Counted from the first letter of the stretch, positions 49,039 to 61,932 are shown. The stretch: 64,000 nt of DNA from Sporosarcina luteola (GCA_014204635.1 JACHLS010000015.1:29004-93003), one strand, 5' to 3'. Notes: generated from the sequence alone by a model not told the origin. A program made the numbers and translations.

Positions 49039-50223
49039 ATGATGTCCAAACAGACGATGAAAGATATAGAACTAGGTGGCAAACGAGTTTTTTGCCGGGT
49101 TGATTTCAATGTGCCGATGGAGGATGGAGCGATTACGGATGATACGAGAATCCGTGCGGCCATTCCGACAATCGAATATTTGACCGGCCAAGGGGCCAAA
49201 GTCATTTTAGCAAGCCACCTCGGCCGCCCGAAAGGCGAAGTGAAAGAGGAATTCAGACTGACTGCGGCAGGGGAACGACTTTCTCAATTAATCGGGAAGC
49301 CGGTAACCAAACTGGATGCATCCATTGGAACAACCGTCGAAGAAGCGATCGCTTCCATGCAAGATGGGGACATCCTGTTGCTTGAAAACGTTCGGTTCCA
49401 TCCGGGCGAAGAAAAGAATGACCCGGAACTCTCCAAACAATTCGCAGCACTTGCGGATGTGTTTGTCAACGATGCGTTTGGCGCTGCACACCGTGCGCAT
49501 GCATCGACTGCCGGCATCGCAGACTTTTTGCCTGCTGTTTCCGGATTGCTTCTGGAAAAGGAACTGGACGTACTCGGAAAAGCATTGTCCGATCCGGAAC
49601 GTCCGTTTACCGCGATTATTGGCGGAGCGAAAGTGAAAGACAAAATCGGAGTCACCGACCACCTGCTAGACAAAGTCGATAATTTATTGATTGGTGGCGG
49701 ACTCTCTTATACATTCTCGAAAGCGCAAGGGTACGACACAGGCAACTCGCTTTTGGAAGAAGATAAAATTGAACTGGCAGCTTCGTTTATTCAAAAAGCA
49801 AAAGACAAAGGCGTCAACTTGTATTTGCCGATCGACGCCGTCATTGCGGATGAATTCTCGGCGGATGCCAACGTGAAAACAGTAGAAATTGATGCCATGC
49901 CTGCCGGTTGGATGGGATTGGATATCGGACCGGAAACGGCGGCATTATACGCAAAAGTAATTGAACAATCGAAATTGGTCATTTGGAATGGGCCGATGGG
50001 CGTGTTTGAAATGGAGCCATTCTCTCAAGGGACAAAACAAGTTGCCGAAGCAATGGCCCGCACGGAAGCATATACCGTTATCGGCGGCGGTGATTCTGCA
50101 GCAGCTGTTGAAAAGTTCGGTGTGGCGGATCAAATGGATCATATATCCACAGGCGGCGGCGCGTCATTGGAATTCATGGAAGGCAAGGACCTTCCAGGCG
50201 TATCCGCATTGAACGATAAATGA
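49039..50223 (+). CDS. pgk: Phosphoglycerate kinase
   Basis: 394 residues, the B. subtilis length, when started at ATG 49039; GGAGGTG lies 12 nt upstream, and ATG 49042 is an alternative. RVDFNVP, the substrate-binding SHLGRPKGE, and [13 protein letters not shown] for nucleotide binding are visible. Confidence 0.97.
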   Translation: MMSKQTMKDIELGGKRVFCRVDFNVPMEDGAITDDTRIRAAIPTIEYLTGQGAKVILASHLGRPKGEVKEEFRLTAAGERLSQLIGKPVTKLDASIGTTVEEAIASMQDGDILLLENVRFHPGEEKNDPELSKQFAALADVFVNDAFGAAHRAHASTAGIADFLPAVSGLLLEKELDVLGKALSDPERPFTAIIGGAKVKDKIGVTDHLLDKVDNLLIGGGLSYTFSKAQGYDTGNSLLEEDKIELAASFIQKAKDKGVNLYLPIDAVIADEFSADANVKTVEIDAMPAGWMGLDIGPETAALYAKVIEQSKLVIWNGPMGVFEMEPFSQGTKQVAEAMARTEAYTVIGGGDSAAAVEKFGVADQMDHISTGGGASLEFMEGKDLPGVSALNDK

Positions 50224-50237
50224 GAGGAGAGATGAAT

Positions 50238-50988
50238 TTGCGGAAACCAATCATAGCAGGAAACTGGAAAATGTATAAAACGATGGGTGAAGCGAAAACA
50301 TTTGTGGACGCAGTGAAAGGCAAGCTGCCCGTCTCGGAAGTCGATGCGGTCATCTGCTCACCGGCACTCTATTTGGCAGAGCTCGTCCAAATGGCGAAGG
50401 GGACCCCTCTCTCCGTTGGTGCCCAAACGATGCATGACAAGGAAGAAGGGGCGTTTACGGGCGAAGTGAGCCCGACTATGCTAGAGGACCTGGGCATTTC
50501 TTACGTCATTTTAGGACATTCGGAACGCCGGCAATATTACAATGAAACCGATGAGTCGGTGAATCTGAAAGTGAAAGCCGCTTTTGCTCATCAATTAACA
50601 CCAATCGTCTGCGTCGGCGAAACATTAGAAGAGCGGGAAGCAGGCCAAACGGTCAGGCGCGTCTCAGACCAAGTGAAAAAGGCTTTCCTTAATATCGAAG
50701 GAACAGACGCAGTCAATGCCGTTATCGCATACGAACCTATTTGGGCGATCGGCACAGGGAAAACAGCGACGGCTGATGATGCAAATGAAGTATGTAAAGA
50801 AATCCGTTCTGCCATCGCGACATTGTACGACCAGGAGATTGCGGACAGCATCCGTATCCAATACGGCGGCAGCGTGAAACCTGAAAATATCGTCGAGCTT
50901 CTATCCAAGGATCATATTGACGGGGCATTAGTAGGCGGTGCGAGCCTGGATCCGGCATCCTTCTTGAAATTGGTGGAGGCGGGCGTCC

Positions 50989-50996
<8 letters not shown>
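50238..50996 (+). CDS. tpiA: Triosephosphate isomerase
   Basis: 252 residues (B. subtilis 253) from TTG 50238 ([12 protein letters not shown]), 8 nt after GAGAGGAGAG; ATG 50232 is an alternative with poor spacing. Catalytic His in LGHSERR, Glu in [12 protein letters not shown]. Confidence 0.96.
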
Positions 50997-53828
<2,832 letters not shown>

Positions 53829-53890
53829 TAGAACCTGCAACAATCTCTTCGCGACATTTCTGCATAATCAGACGGAATTGACAAATGTTG

Positions 53891-53919
53891 TTGTCACGTT
53901 TGGCAATGTTTGATAGAAT
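53891..53919 (+). promoter_or_regulatory. Promoter of secG
   Basis: TTGTCA, 17-bp spacer, TAGAAT, 38 bp before the secG start. Confidence 0.7.
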
Positions 53920-53957
53920 AGAAATGTCGTGATGTACTAGCAGGAGGTGGGAACAAA

Positions 53958-54185
53958 GTGCATGCTTTGTTATTGACGTTGCTTTTAATTGTCTCAATCG
54001 CATTAATCGTAGTTGTCTTATTGCAATCCGGAAAAAGTGCAGGCCTGTCAGGAGCCATCTCCGGTGGTGCTGAACAACTTTTTGGAAAACAAAAGGCGCG
54101 TGGATTGGACCTCGTTCTCCAACGGGTGACGATTGTACTGTCCATATTGTTTTTTATTTTAGCAATTGCGATCGTAAAATTCTAA
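53958..54185 (+). CDS. secG: Preprotein translocase subunit SecG
   Basis: 75 residues, GTG start after AGGAGGTGGG. Two membrane helices flank the conserved [20 protein letters not shown] loop. Part of the SecYEG channel. Order secG-est-rnr-smpB-ssrA as in B. subtilis. Confidence 0.95.
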   Translation: MHALLLTLLLIVSIALIVVVLLQSGKSAGLSGAISGGAEQLFGKQKARGLDLVLQRVTIVLSILFFILAIAIVKF

Positions 54186-54212
54186 CAACATATTGTAAGC
54201 GTACTTGCTCAG

Positions 54213-54246
54213 CGCCTGACCTTCCAAGTAGGGTCAGGCGTTTTCT
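54213..54246 (+). terminator. Terminator after secG
   Basis: CGCCTGACC pairs with GGTCAGGCG, then TTTTC. Confidence 0.9.
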
Positions 54247-54340
54247 TTTCTCTTTCATTGGGAAGAATAGGATAAGAGAAGTGTCACATGATACATATAG
54301 GTGATAATTTACATCTAGACGTTTTGGAAGGATGATTGAT

Positions 54341-55087
54341 TTGAGAATTGCTCAACCGAAACCGTTTTTCTTTGAAAAGGGGAAGCGCGCTGTCCTCTTG
54401 CTCCACGGATTTACCGGTACGTCTGCAGATGTCCGGATGCTCGGCCGTTTTTTAGAGAAGAAAGGCTACACGTCACTCGCGCCCCATTACCGCGGGCATG
54501 GCGTCCCGCCTGAGGAATTGATTCAGACGGGACCAGAAGAGTGGTGGGCCGATGTCGAAGCAGGTTACAATCAATTGCGCGAGGCAGGCTATGAGGAGAT
54601 CGCCGTCGCCGGTTTATCGTTGGGCGGGGTGTTTTCCTTGCACGTAGGCATGAATTACCCAGTAAAGGGTATTGTGACGATGTGTGCGCCGATGTCGATG
54701 AAAACAACGGATACGATGTATGAAGGCGTCTTGAAATATGCGAAGGACTATAAGAAGTACGAAGGGAAAGAGGAGTCCGTCATCGAAGAGGAAGTGGAGT
54801 CACTCCGCGGACAGTCGATGCCGTCTTTAAAGGACTTGCGTGCCCTCGTCTATGATATAAGAGAAAAGCTCGATCACATCTATGCGCCTTTATTTGTAGT
54901 GCAGGCGCGGCAGGACAAAGTGATCGATCCCGACTCGGCCAACGTTATCTATGACAATGTCGAGTCAATAGAAAAACAAATCAAATGGTATGAAAACTCC
55001 GGTCACGTCATCACATTAGGGCCGGAAAAGGAACAGCTTCACGAGGATGTATTTCAATTTCTTGAATCATTGGATTGGAACGTGTGA
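54341..55087 (+). CDS. est: Carboxylesterase Est (YvaK)
   Basis: 248 residues from TTG 54341, exactly the B. subtilis length; GGAAGG is 9 nt upstream. Alpha/beta hydrolase with [12 protein letters not shown] (oxyanion), nucleophile Ser in GLSLGGVFS, Asp in ARQDKVID and His in SGHVITL. Hydrolyses short-chain esters. Confidence 0.95.
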   Translation: MRIAQPKPFFFEKGKRAVLLLHGFTGTSADVRMLGRFLEKKGYTSLAPHYRGHGVPPEELIQTGPEEWWADVEAGYNQLREAGYEEIAVAGLSLGGVFSLHVGMNYPVKGIVTMCAPMSMKTTDTMYEGVLKYAKDYKKYEGKEESVIEEEVESLRGQSMPSLKDLRALVYDIREKLDHIYAPLFVVQARQDKVIDPDSANVIYDNVESIEKQIKWYENSGHVITLGPEKEQLHEDVFQFLESLDWNV

Positions 55088-55136
55088 AACTGTAACTAGA
55101 TGAACATGTTGAAGGTAGAAGGAGGGGACTTTATCA

Positions 55137-57479
55137 TTGGATATTTTTGATGAGCAATTAAGAGAACGTCTCTTGGCATTCATGAAAGAGGAATCATATA
55201 AACCGCTCACCGTCCAGGAGATCCAGGAAATGTTAGGGATTGAAGGAGCGGCAGAATTCAAGGAACTGGTCAAGATGCTTGTCCATCTCGAACAGAAGGG
55301 TGACATTGTCAGATCTCGGACAAACCGATACGGTGTGCCGGAGCGCATGAATCTTGTGCGCGGTAAATTTATCGGCCACGCCAAAGGATTTGGATTTGTA
55401 ACGCCGGAAACGGAAGGGATGGATGATATTTTCATTCCGCCGACAGAAGTGAACGGCGCCATGAATGGCGATATCGTACTCGTCCGCATTGCGAACAGCT
55501 CCATGGGCGACCGCCGGGAAGGGACGATCATCCGCATCGCGGAACGGAAGACGACGAAAGTCGTTGGAACGTATCAGGACAATCGCGGCTTCGGCTTCGT
55601 CATCCCGGACGACAAACGGCTGCCGATGGACATTTTCATCGCCAAAGGCCACAGCCTGAATGCGGTGGAAGGCCATAAAGTGGTTGTCGAAATTACCGAA
55701 TGGCCGAGTGACCTGAAATCGGCTACGGGGATGGTCGTGCAAATTCTCGGGCATAAAAACGACCCGGGTGTCGATATTTTATCGATCATTTATAAGCACG
55801 GCATTGAAATCGAATTCCCGCAAGAGGTCATGGATGAGATTAAATCGACTCCGGAAACTGTTCAGGAGAAAGACTTGTTCAAGCGCCGCGACTTGCGCGA
55901 CGAGCAGATCATTACGATTGACGGCGCAGATGCCAAAGACTTGGACGATGCTGTGTCCGTCGTGAAAAATAACGACGGCACGTACGTGCTGTCCGTCCAT
56001 ATCGCAGACGTCAGCCATTATGTGCGAGAGAACACGGCGCTGGACGATGAAGCATATGAGCGCGGAACGAGTGTCTACTTAACCGACCGAGTCATTCCGA
56101 TGCTGCCTCATAAGCTGTCGAACGGCATCTGTTCATTGAATCCGGGTGTCGACCGGCTTACGCTGTCGTGCCGGATGACGATTGACGGAAGCGGGAAAAT
56201 CACCGACCACGAAATATTCGAGAGTGTGATCCATTCGAAAGAGCGGATGACATATTCGAATGTGTATAAGATCATTGCGGAGAAAGACGAAGAGCTGCTT
56301 AAAAAGTATGAGCATATCGTTCCGATGCTCAATGACATGGGCGACCTCGCTGCCATCCTGCGCCAGAAGCGGATGGGCCGTGGCGCGATTGACTTCGATT
56401 TCAAGGAATCGAAAGTCCTTGTCAATGAAGAAGGCTGGCCGACCGATATCGTGCTGCGCGAACGGACAGTTTCTGAGCAGCTGATCGAGGAATTCATGCT
56501 CGCGGCGAACGAAACAGTGGCGGAGCATTTCCATTGGTTGAATGTGCCGTTCATCTACCGGATACACGAAAATCCGAAAGAGGAAAAACTGGCGCGGTTC
56601 TTTGAGTTCCTGACGAACTTCGGCATTGTCGTGAAGGGGACTGGAAACCATGTCCACCCGCGTGCCTTGCAGGAAATCATCGAATCGATCGAAGGCCTGC
56701 CGGAAGAGACGGTCATTTCGACGATGTTGCTTCGTTCGATGCAACAGGCGAAATACTTCGAAGAGAGCCTCGGCCACTTCGGTTTGTCGACGGATTTCTA
56801 TACGCACTTCACATCACCGATCCGCCGTTATCCGGACTTGATCGTCCATAGGCTAATTCGCACGTACTTGATCGAGAAGGACCTATCGTCCGAAACGATC
56901 GCCCACTGGAACGCTGCGCTGCCTGAAATCGCCCAGCATACGTCCGACAGGGAAAGACGTGCAGTCGATGCAGAACGCGATACAGACGCACTGAAGAAGG
57001 CACAGTACATGCTCGATAAGATCGGCGAGGAATTTGACGGCGTCATTTCATCCATTACGAATTTCGGCATGTTCGTCGAGCTGGAAAACACGGTGGAAGG
57101 ACTTGTCCATGTGAGCTACATGACAGACGACTACTACCGATTCGACGATCGCCAAATGATGATGATCGGCGGCCATACCGGCAAGCAATTCCGCATCGGA
57201 GACGAAGTGACGATTCGCGTCGTATCCGTCAAACCGGAAGAATCAGCAATTGACTTTGAAATCGCCGGCATGAAGCAATCATTCCACCGGACGCGCAAAG
57301 AAACGCCGAAAGTGATCCATGCGAAAAAGCAAGGAGGATCGGAAGGCGGCAAACGCGGAGAAGGTAAGCGAAGCGACAAGTCGTCACCAGGCAAGAAACA
57401 GGGCGGACCGAGCCAGAAGAAGAAATTCTATGAGGGCGTCGCCAAGAAAACAAAGAAACGTCCAAGAAAGAGAAAATAG
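55137..57479 (+). CDS. rnr: Ribonuclease R
   Basis: 780 residues, TTG start after AAGGAGGGG. Order: N-terminal winged helix (about 1-70), two cold-shock domains, RNB catalytic domain with [15 protein letters not shown] (metal Asp residues), S1 domain ([20 protein letters not shown]), and a lysine/arginine-rich tail of about 60 residues. Processive 3'-5' exoribonuclease that also works with SmpB-tmRNA, its neighbours. A hairpin without T-run (GCCGGAG/CTCCGGC) separates it from smpB. Confidence 0.97.
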   Translation: MDIFDEQLRERLLAFMKEESYKPLTVQEIQEMLGIEGAAEFKELVKMLVHLEQKGDIVRSRTNRYGVPERMNLVRGKFIGHAKGFGFVTPETEGMDDIFIPPTEVNGAMNGDIVLVRIANSSMGDRREGTIIRIAERKTTKVVGTYQDNRGFGFVIPDDKRLPMDIFIAKGHSLNAVEGHKVVVEITEWPSDLKSATGMVVQILGHKNDPGVDILSIIYKHGIEIEFPQEVMDEIKSTPETVQEKDLFKRRDLRDEQIITIDGADAKDLDDAVSVVKNNDGTYVLSVHIADVSHYVRENTALDDEAYERGTSVYLTDRVIPMLPHKLSNGICSLNPGVDRLTLSCRMTIDGSGKITDHEIFESVIHSKERMTYSNVYKIIAEKDEELLKKYEHIVPMLNDMGDLAAILRQKRMGRGAIDFDFKESKVLVNEEGWPTDIVLRERTVSEQLIEEFMLAANETVAEHFHWLNVPFIYRIHENPKEEKLARFFEFLTNFGIVVKGTGNHVHPRALQEIIESIEGLPEETVISTMLLRSMQQAKYFEESLGHFGLSTDFYTHFTSPIRRYPDLIVHRLIRTYLIEKDLSSETIAHWNAALPEIAQHTSDRERRAVDAERDTDALKKAQYMLDKIGEEFDGVISSITNFGMFVELENTVEGLVHVSYMTDDYYRFDDRQMMMIGGHTGKQFRIGDEVTIRVVSVKPEESAIDFEIAGMKQSFHRTRKETPKVIHAKKQGGSEGGKRGEGKRSDKSSPGKKQGGPSQKKKFYEGVAKKTKKRPRKRK

Positions 57480-57524
57480 GCCGGAGCGGCAATCCCCTCC
57501 GGCTGCTTTAGAGGGGTGTTGACA

Positions 57525-57992
57525 ATGGGAAAAGGCCAAGGAAAAGTCATTGCGGTCAATAAAAAAGCAAACCATGACTTCGCAATCGAAGAAACAATCG
57601 AAGCGGGCATCGTCCTCCAAGGGACGGAAATCAAATCAGTCCGCAACGGAAAGGTCCAGCTTCGTGACGCGTTTGTCCTCATTCGCAACAACGAAGCCTG
57701 GATCTCCAATATGCATATTAGCCCGTACGAGCAAGGGAACCGGTACAACCACGACCCAATCCGTTCCCGCAAGCTGCTGCTGCACCGCAAGCAGATCAGC
57801 ACGCTGGTCGGCCAAATCAAAGAACAGGGTGTCGCTATCGTCCCGCTCAAAATGTACTTGAAGGACGGCTTCGCCAAAGTCCTGATCGGCATTGGGAAAG
57901 GGAAAAAGCTCTACGACAAACGTGACGACCTGAAGAAAAAAGAAGCGAAACGCGAAATGGAACGCGCATTCAAAGCGAAGCAGCAATATTAA
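57525..57992 (+). CDS. smpB: SsrA-binding protein SmpB
   Basis: 155 residues from ATG 57525 ([19 protein letters not shown]), GAGGGGTGTTG upstream. OB-fold core [18 protein letters not shown] and basic tail [13 protein letters not shown]. Carries tmRNA to stalled ribosomes; ssrA lies directly downstream. Confidence 0.97.
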   Translation: MGKGQGKVIAVNKKANHDFAIEETIEAGIVLQGTEIKSVRNGKVQLRDAFVLIRNNEAWISNMHISPYEQGNRYNHDPIRSRKLLLHRKQISTLVGQIKEQGVAIVPLKMYLKDGFAKVLIGIGKGKKLYDKRDDLKKKEAKREMERAFKAKQQY

Positions 57993-58008
57993 GCGGAAGC
58001 GTTTTCCA

Positions 58009-58037
58009 TTGAAATTTCAGCAGAAACGTTGTATGAT
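58009..58037 (+). promoter_or_regulatory. Promoter of ssrA
   Basis: TTGAAA, 17-bp spacer, TATGAT. It predicts a 5' leader of about 108 nt before mature tmRNA; a perfect hairpin TGCTATGC...GCATAGCA lies in it at 58062-58082. Confidence 0.75.
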
Positions 58038-58151
58038 AGGGACAGTGATAGTTCAGAAACCTGCTATGCTTCGGGCATAGCATTTCCTGACTCTCCAGTT
58101 GATTGTGTTGATAGGCAGGCCACGCGCCTAGCGGGTTCAACCTTTTATACC

Positions 58152-58509
58152 GGGGACGTTACGGATTCGACAGGGGTGGTCTGAGCTTGAGCTGCGCGTC
58201 GGAGGGCTCGACTCCGTCAGAAACGGCAGTTAATAATAACTGGCAAAACAAACAACAACTTAGCATTCGCAGCGTAAGCTGATGAATCTGCCTAGCAGTT
58301 CCATCGCCCATGTGGCATTGTTAGGCTCACCTATTAGTGGGATACGGTAACGGTCGCCTCCTGAGGCCGTTGCAAGAGACTACCAGGATAGCGCTCAAGA
58401 CGCCTTGATTGACGGCATAATGCAGCGCGAACCGTAAGTAGTCAATCTACACGCGTAGACGCTTAAGTATTGGAGCCTTTGGACGTGGGTTCGACTCCCA
58501 CCGTCTCCA
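58152..58509 (+). ncRNA. ssrA: Transfer-messenger RNA
   Basis: 358 nt. Acceptor GGGGACG pairs with CGTCTCC and keeps the G3-U alanylation pair; TTCGACTCC gives the T-arm. The resume codon GGC opens the tag GKTNNNLAFAA, stop TAA, so the full tag is AGKTNNNLAFAA with the LAFAA degron. The 3' CCA is not encoded. Directly follows smpB. Confidence 0.97.
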
Positions 58510-58510
58510 T
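58479..58510 (+). repeat. 32-bp direct repeat, ssrA 3' end (att-like, left)
   Basis: Identical 32-bp block from TTGGACG to TCTCCAT, also at 60356-60387. The 3' end of ssrA is a classic tyrosine-integrase target, so the pair looks like an attachment-site duplication, although the second copy sits in a nearly full-length tmRNA copy. Confidence 0.6.
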
Positions 58511-58541
58511 AAGACGAAATCAGTGGATTTCAAACAGTGTC

Positions 58542-58570
58542 AAAACCCTTGTATCAAGGGTTTTTTCTTT
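58542..58570 (+). terminator. Terminator after ssrA
   Basis: AAAACCCTTG pairs with CAAGGGTTTT, then TTCTTTT. Confidence 0.92.
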
Positions 58571-58720
58571 TGCCCTGTTTTATTATATATTATAAATAAA
58601 GTAAATTATTTTTTGGACTGACCAAAAGAGTTATCAATAGTTATTAATATTGAGGCAGATAAAAAACAAATGATTAGGATATAGACCACTCTCTAAATGA
58701 AATTTTATTAAAAAAGATGA

Positions 58721-58920
58721 GATAAAAATTTTCCGAAAGGAAATAGTTATAGTAATCCATGTAAAAATGCAGTGGGAAGCACAGTGAAAGAACTTTTGTT
58801 TTCTAATTATGGTTTAGTATATAACAAAATAATATATGGAACTCAACTAACAAAATTGGACTTAAAGAAGCAACCAGAAAGGCTAAATCTATTGTTGATG
58901 AATTAAGATATTTTATTTAG
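58721..58920 (+). pseudogene. Decayed coding remnant
   Basis: A startless frame, preceded by a stop, reads KNFPKGNSYSNPCKNAVG and continues to LTKLDLK; a +1 shift there restores KEATRKAKSIVDELRYFI and a stop. The protein-like composition across a frame change suggests the end of a broken gene. Not recognised. AT-rich compared with the core genes. Confidence 0.4.
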
Positions 58921-58931
58921 ATTATTAGTAA

Positions 58932-59084
58932 CATACAGATATAATTACCATAATTAAGCTTGCACAAAGCCGTCGTATCATATATATAGGATCTTCTTCT
59001 TCTTCTTATCCAAAGGAAGTTTTGGAAGATTTACCACCACCAATATCTAATGTTAGAAGAATATTTTTTAATATTTCGATTTAA
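58932..59084 (+). pseudogene. Short startless reading frame, probable gene remnant
   Basis: 51 codons without a start codon, just after in-frame stops: it includes AQSRRIIYIG, a serine run from a TCT/TTC repeat, and YPKEVLEDLPPPISNVRR. It looks like the C-terminus of a lost gene. Not recognised. With the remnant before it, this is all I can find in the 58571-59170 gap. Confidence 0.3.
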
Positions 59085-59122
59085 AATAATTAAACAATTA
59101 ATTCTATAAATGTTGGGATTAA

Positions 59123-59131
59123 TGTTATAAT
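59123..59131 (+). promoter_or_regulatory. Extended -10 upstream of the Abi gene
   Basis: TGTTATAAT, perfect -10 with TG extension, 40 bp before the ATG. Confidence 0.45.
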
Positions 59132-59170
59132 ATTCTGCAAGGATAATATTGTAAAAGGTGGGATTTTATC

Positions 59171-59974
59171 ATGAATGCTATAGAGCTACTCGAAAATACA
59201 AAAAAAAATTTATGCAATGCATTAGAAAATCATTTTGATAATACTAATTCTCACTCTTGTTCGGATATATCTTATGCGGATATTTTGTACCAAGAAAGCC
59301 GTTCTATTATCAGAGCAATAGCCAAAGAGAAAGAACTTTCAATTCCGAAATTTGTTAGAACAAGCCGTACTATAGAGGAAGCAGTCTATGATTTAACCGC
59401 AGATATAGGGCAGTTCGATTTTCCATTAAACATTATAAATACTGTTAGGACAAATTTTAATGTATATATAGACATCCTTGAAGAAGATCGACTAGACGTT
59501 AGAGTAATTCATGTCAAAAGTGAAATACCAGATCATCTAACATTTGCACACATTAAAGAGGATTTAAAAAAGTGCGATAAAAGGCTATCAGATGGAGATT
59601 TTTCTGGAGCAATTACTAGTGCTCGTTCGTTAGTAGAAGGTGTTTGTAACGAAATTATTGTCAATATTACCGGGGAAAGTTTGAAAGATAAACTTGATTT
59701 ACCAGCATTATTTACTAAGGTAAGGAACGAATTAAACTTAAATACTGATAATCCTAACTTAGAGAAACCGTTAAAACAGGTATTAAGCGGATTAATTAAT
59801 ATTGTTAACGGGTTGGCAGAAATAAGAAATGAACACGGAGATGCCCATCACAGAAGATATGAGGTGAATATGCATCATGCATTAATGGTTATTAACTCTG
59901 CTAAAACGGTAGTAACATTTCTATTCAACACATATGAATATCAGCTCGATAAAGGAACTCTAGTTAAGACGTGA
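59171..59974 (+). CDS. Abortive-infection family protein (Abi_C domain)
   Basis: 267 residues, AAAAGGTGGG upstream. The N-terminal ~125 residues have no motif I know; the C-terminal half carries the Abi_C hallmark: a helix AITSARSLVEGVCNEIIVNI and the motif LAEIRNEHGDAHH, where family members usually read RNxxGxxHG. Abi_C proteins are phage-defence or toxin-like factors, often HEPN-related RNases by fold; RN-x4-AH could be such an active site. The gene is AT-rich and sits alone between ssrA and a second tmRNA copy, which suggests acquisition. Whether it is active cannot be told. Confidence 0.8.
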   Translation: MNAIELLENTKKNLCNALENHFDNTNSHSCSDISYADILYQESRSIIRAIAKEKELSIPKFVRTSRTIEEAVYDLTADIGQFDFPLNIINTVRTNFNVYIDILEEDRLDVRVIHVKSEIPDHLTFAHIKEDLKKCDKRLSDGDFSGAITSARSLVEGVCNEIIVNITGESLKDKLDLPALFTKVRNELNLNTDNPNLEKPLKQVLSGLINIVNGLAEIRNEHGDAHHRRYEVNMHHALMVINSAKTVVTFLFNTYEYQLDKGTLVKT

Positions 59975-60042
59975 TAAACTTGTATGCATTGTACGAATGG
60001 TATCAGAACGTTGTATTGTTTAAATTACTTTCTTTTCAGAAG

Positions 60043-60386
60043 CGTTACGGATTCGACAAGGGCTAGGTGTCAGAGGGCTCGATTCCGTCAGAAATAGAAA
60101 GGGGAGTTAATAATAGCTGGCAAACAAACAACAACTTAGCATTCGCAGCGTAAGCTGATGAATCTGCCTAGCAGTTCTATCGCCTATGTGGCATTGTTAA
60201 GGCTCACTATTAATGTAAAACGGTAACGGTCGCCTCCTTAGGCCGTTGCAAGAGACTTCCAGGATAGCGCTCAAGACGCCTTGATTGACGGCAAACGTGC
60301 GCGCGAATCGTTAAATAGTCAATCTAACCGCGTAGACGCTTAAGTTTTGGAGCCATTGGACGTGGGTTCGACTCCCACCGTCTCCA
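60043..60386 (+). pseudogene. Second, degenerate tmRNA copy
   Basis: 344 nt, very similar to ssrA across most of the length, from CGTTACGGATTCGACA to CGTCTCCA. Three changes argue against function. The 5' acceptor strand GGGGACG is replaced by AGAAGCG, which pairs poorly with the intact 3' strand and loses the G3-U pair. The D-arm side is about 15 nt shorter. One A is missing after the GGC resume codon, so the tag reads GKQTTT then TAG, with no LAFAA degron. No promoter is obvious upstream. Confidence 0.8.
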
Positions 60387-60387
60387 T
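60356..60387 (+). repeat. 32-bp direct repeat (att-like, right)
   Basis: Identical to 58479-58510; see that entry. The two enclose the Abi gene and remnants, 1877 bp apart. Confidence 0.6.
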
Positions 60388-60742
60388 ATCTTATGTATCA
60401 ATGGTTTTAAAGTTTAGGGATATTGAGCGGGAGTTGAACTCTTGAACAATATTCCTTTTTCTTTTTTCCAGAGGAAAAATGACATGTTTGAGCTTATTCA
60501 TGGACTTTCTATGATAATATTAGGAAGTTTTTTATGCCCAATAGAAAGAGAATGAATGGCATATTTGCTGTTGGAAGTGAAGTCGTAGACATGATTTAAA
60601 CAGAAGAGCAAACGAAGCTTGAGAGGAATGCAATAAAAGAAGCACTTGATACGTTATATACTCATATGAGGGGTAGCGGGGAATAGACCATATACAATTG
60701 ACAGCTATAGTTTTTATGACATTAATTGAAGATAATATACCA
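60388..60742 (+). other. Gene-poor AT-rich stretch with a possible coding remnant
   Basis: No credible gene. On the + strand short pieces in one frame, such as GIFAVGSEVVDMI and EEQTKLERNAIKEALDTLYT, read like protein but are cut by stops, so a decayed gene is likely. An open minus-strand frame (60532-60771) is its shadow. Confidence 0.35.
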
Positions 60743-60778
60743 AAAGGACTTGTGTGAGATTTAACGCACAAGTCCTTT
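60743..60778. terminator. Bidirectional terminator
   Basis: AAAGGACTTGTG pairs with CACAAGTCCTTT; A/T on both sides. It serves the minus-strand secreted protein. Confidence 0.85.
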
Positions 60779-60785
60779 GGAATAA

Positions 60786-61700
60786 TTAATTTTCACTTAA
60801 ATTGTTAGAAAAGTTTTGAAGTAAGTCAAGTTCAATTTGACTTTCAACTTCTTCACTTGCAACTCCTAGAGAATCGTAGAAGATTTTACCTAAATTAATT
60901 ACATTATTAATATTCTCATTTGGGCTCAATGATTGAGCGTAAGCGCTAAGATTGGTTCTTTGTGTGTAAGTTAATTGTTTAATACCCATTGAAGAAAGAA
61001 TTTGATATAAATATAATTCTGATGTTAGAGTACCTGTTTGGTCAAACTTTACAAGAGCTTCTGAAAAGTAAGTATCGTAACCAAGTGAATTATAGAACAA
61101 CCATCCGTAAAGTTCTGTTGTATTAACAGAATTACTTTTATTTAACTTAACAGCATAATCTTTCAAATTTTTAAATTGATATGTCGAGAGTTCGTCATTA
61201 ATTGTACTAGTATATAAATAATGTTCTATAGAAGCTATTTCATCATTTAAATTATATTTGTATGTTGGATATTTTTTCTCTAATGGAAGTAGTGTAGATA
61301 AACCTAAATAACTAAAATTGTCTCGAATAAAATGATTTGGTGATGTTTTGTAGTGAGGTCTAACAAAAGTTCCGTCTTTACGGTAATAACCTTTTACATA
61401 TACTAATTCATTAATGGGCTCTTGCCCAACTAGATTATTGCCTTTGTACAAATTCACGGTATTTTTTATAGTTAATTTAGTCGTTGTAAGTGAAGGTTTA
61501 GTAGTTGTACTTTTATAATCATATTTTGATGGACTACTAGAACCACCTGTATTTCGATAGTGTCCTTTAACATACGTACCGTCTTTACGATAGTAACCTT
61601 TAACATAGGTACTCTTTGCTTCAGAATTGTCAGGGAAAAAACCAAAAAATAGAGGGAAAACTAATATAAAACTTAGAAAAATTAACAATCCTTTTTTCAT
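60786..61700 (-). CDS. Secreted protein with YVKGYYRKDGT repeats
   Basis: 304 residues. Signal peptide KKGLLIFLSFILVFPLFFGF, probable cleavage after SEA. Three short repeats follow: YVKGYYRKDGTYVKGHYR, then YVKGYYRKDGTFVRPHYK, the same YxKDGTxVxxHxR pattern found in many small secreted or surface proteins. The last ~160 residues are helical and unrecognised. Promoter on the minus strand: TTTACC, 18 bp, TATAAT (complement of 61728-61757), with GGAGGT before the ATG. AT-rich, like the rest of the island. Function unknown. Confidence 0.75.
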   Translation of the reverse strand: MKKGLLIFLSFILVFPLFFGFFPDNSEAKSTYVKGYYRKDGTYVKGHYRNTGGSSSPSKYDYKSTTTKPSLTTTKLTIKNTVNLYKGNNLVGQEPINELVYVKGYYRKDGTFVRPHYKTSPNHFIRDNFSYLGLSTLLPLEKKYPTYKYNLNDEIASIEHYLYTSTINDELSTYQFKNLKDYAVKLNKSNSVNTTELYGWLFYNSLGYDTYFSEALVKFDQTGTLTSELYLYQILSSMGIKQLTYTQRTNLSAYAQSLSPNENINNVINLGKIFYDSLGVASEEVESQIELDLLQNFSNNLSEN

Positions 61701-61727
61701 TTGTTACCTCCGTAGTATTTTTAACTA

Positions 61728-61757
61728 ATTATATCACATAGTTAAAAAAATGGTAAA
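61728..61757 (-). promoter_or_regulatory. Promoter of the secreted protein gene
   Basis: On the minus strand TTTACC, 18-bp spacer, TATAAT, about 28 bp before the ATG. Confidence 0.7.
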
Positions 61758-61932
61758 TATACTTTGGGTGTGTGGCGATTTAAGTTTTGATAACGAATGT
61801 GTAAGGTAAGAGATTTGCTGGTTCTCTCAGGCGATCCGATAAGCCATATCTTACAATCCATTGTGGAGGACTCAACGAGATTTTATTCTTAAGAAAAGGA
61901 AAATAGGCCATTATCAATCCATCTTACGAAAA

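Noticed and set aside
60532..60771. Minus-strand 79-codon ORF
   Set aside because: Overlaps the terminator hairpin and lacks a ribosome site; probably a shadow of a decayed + strand gene.
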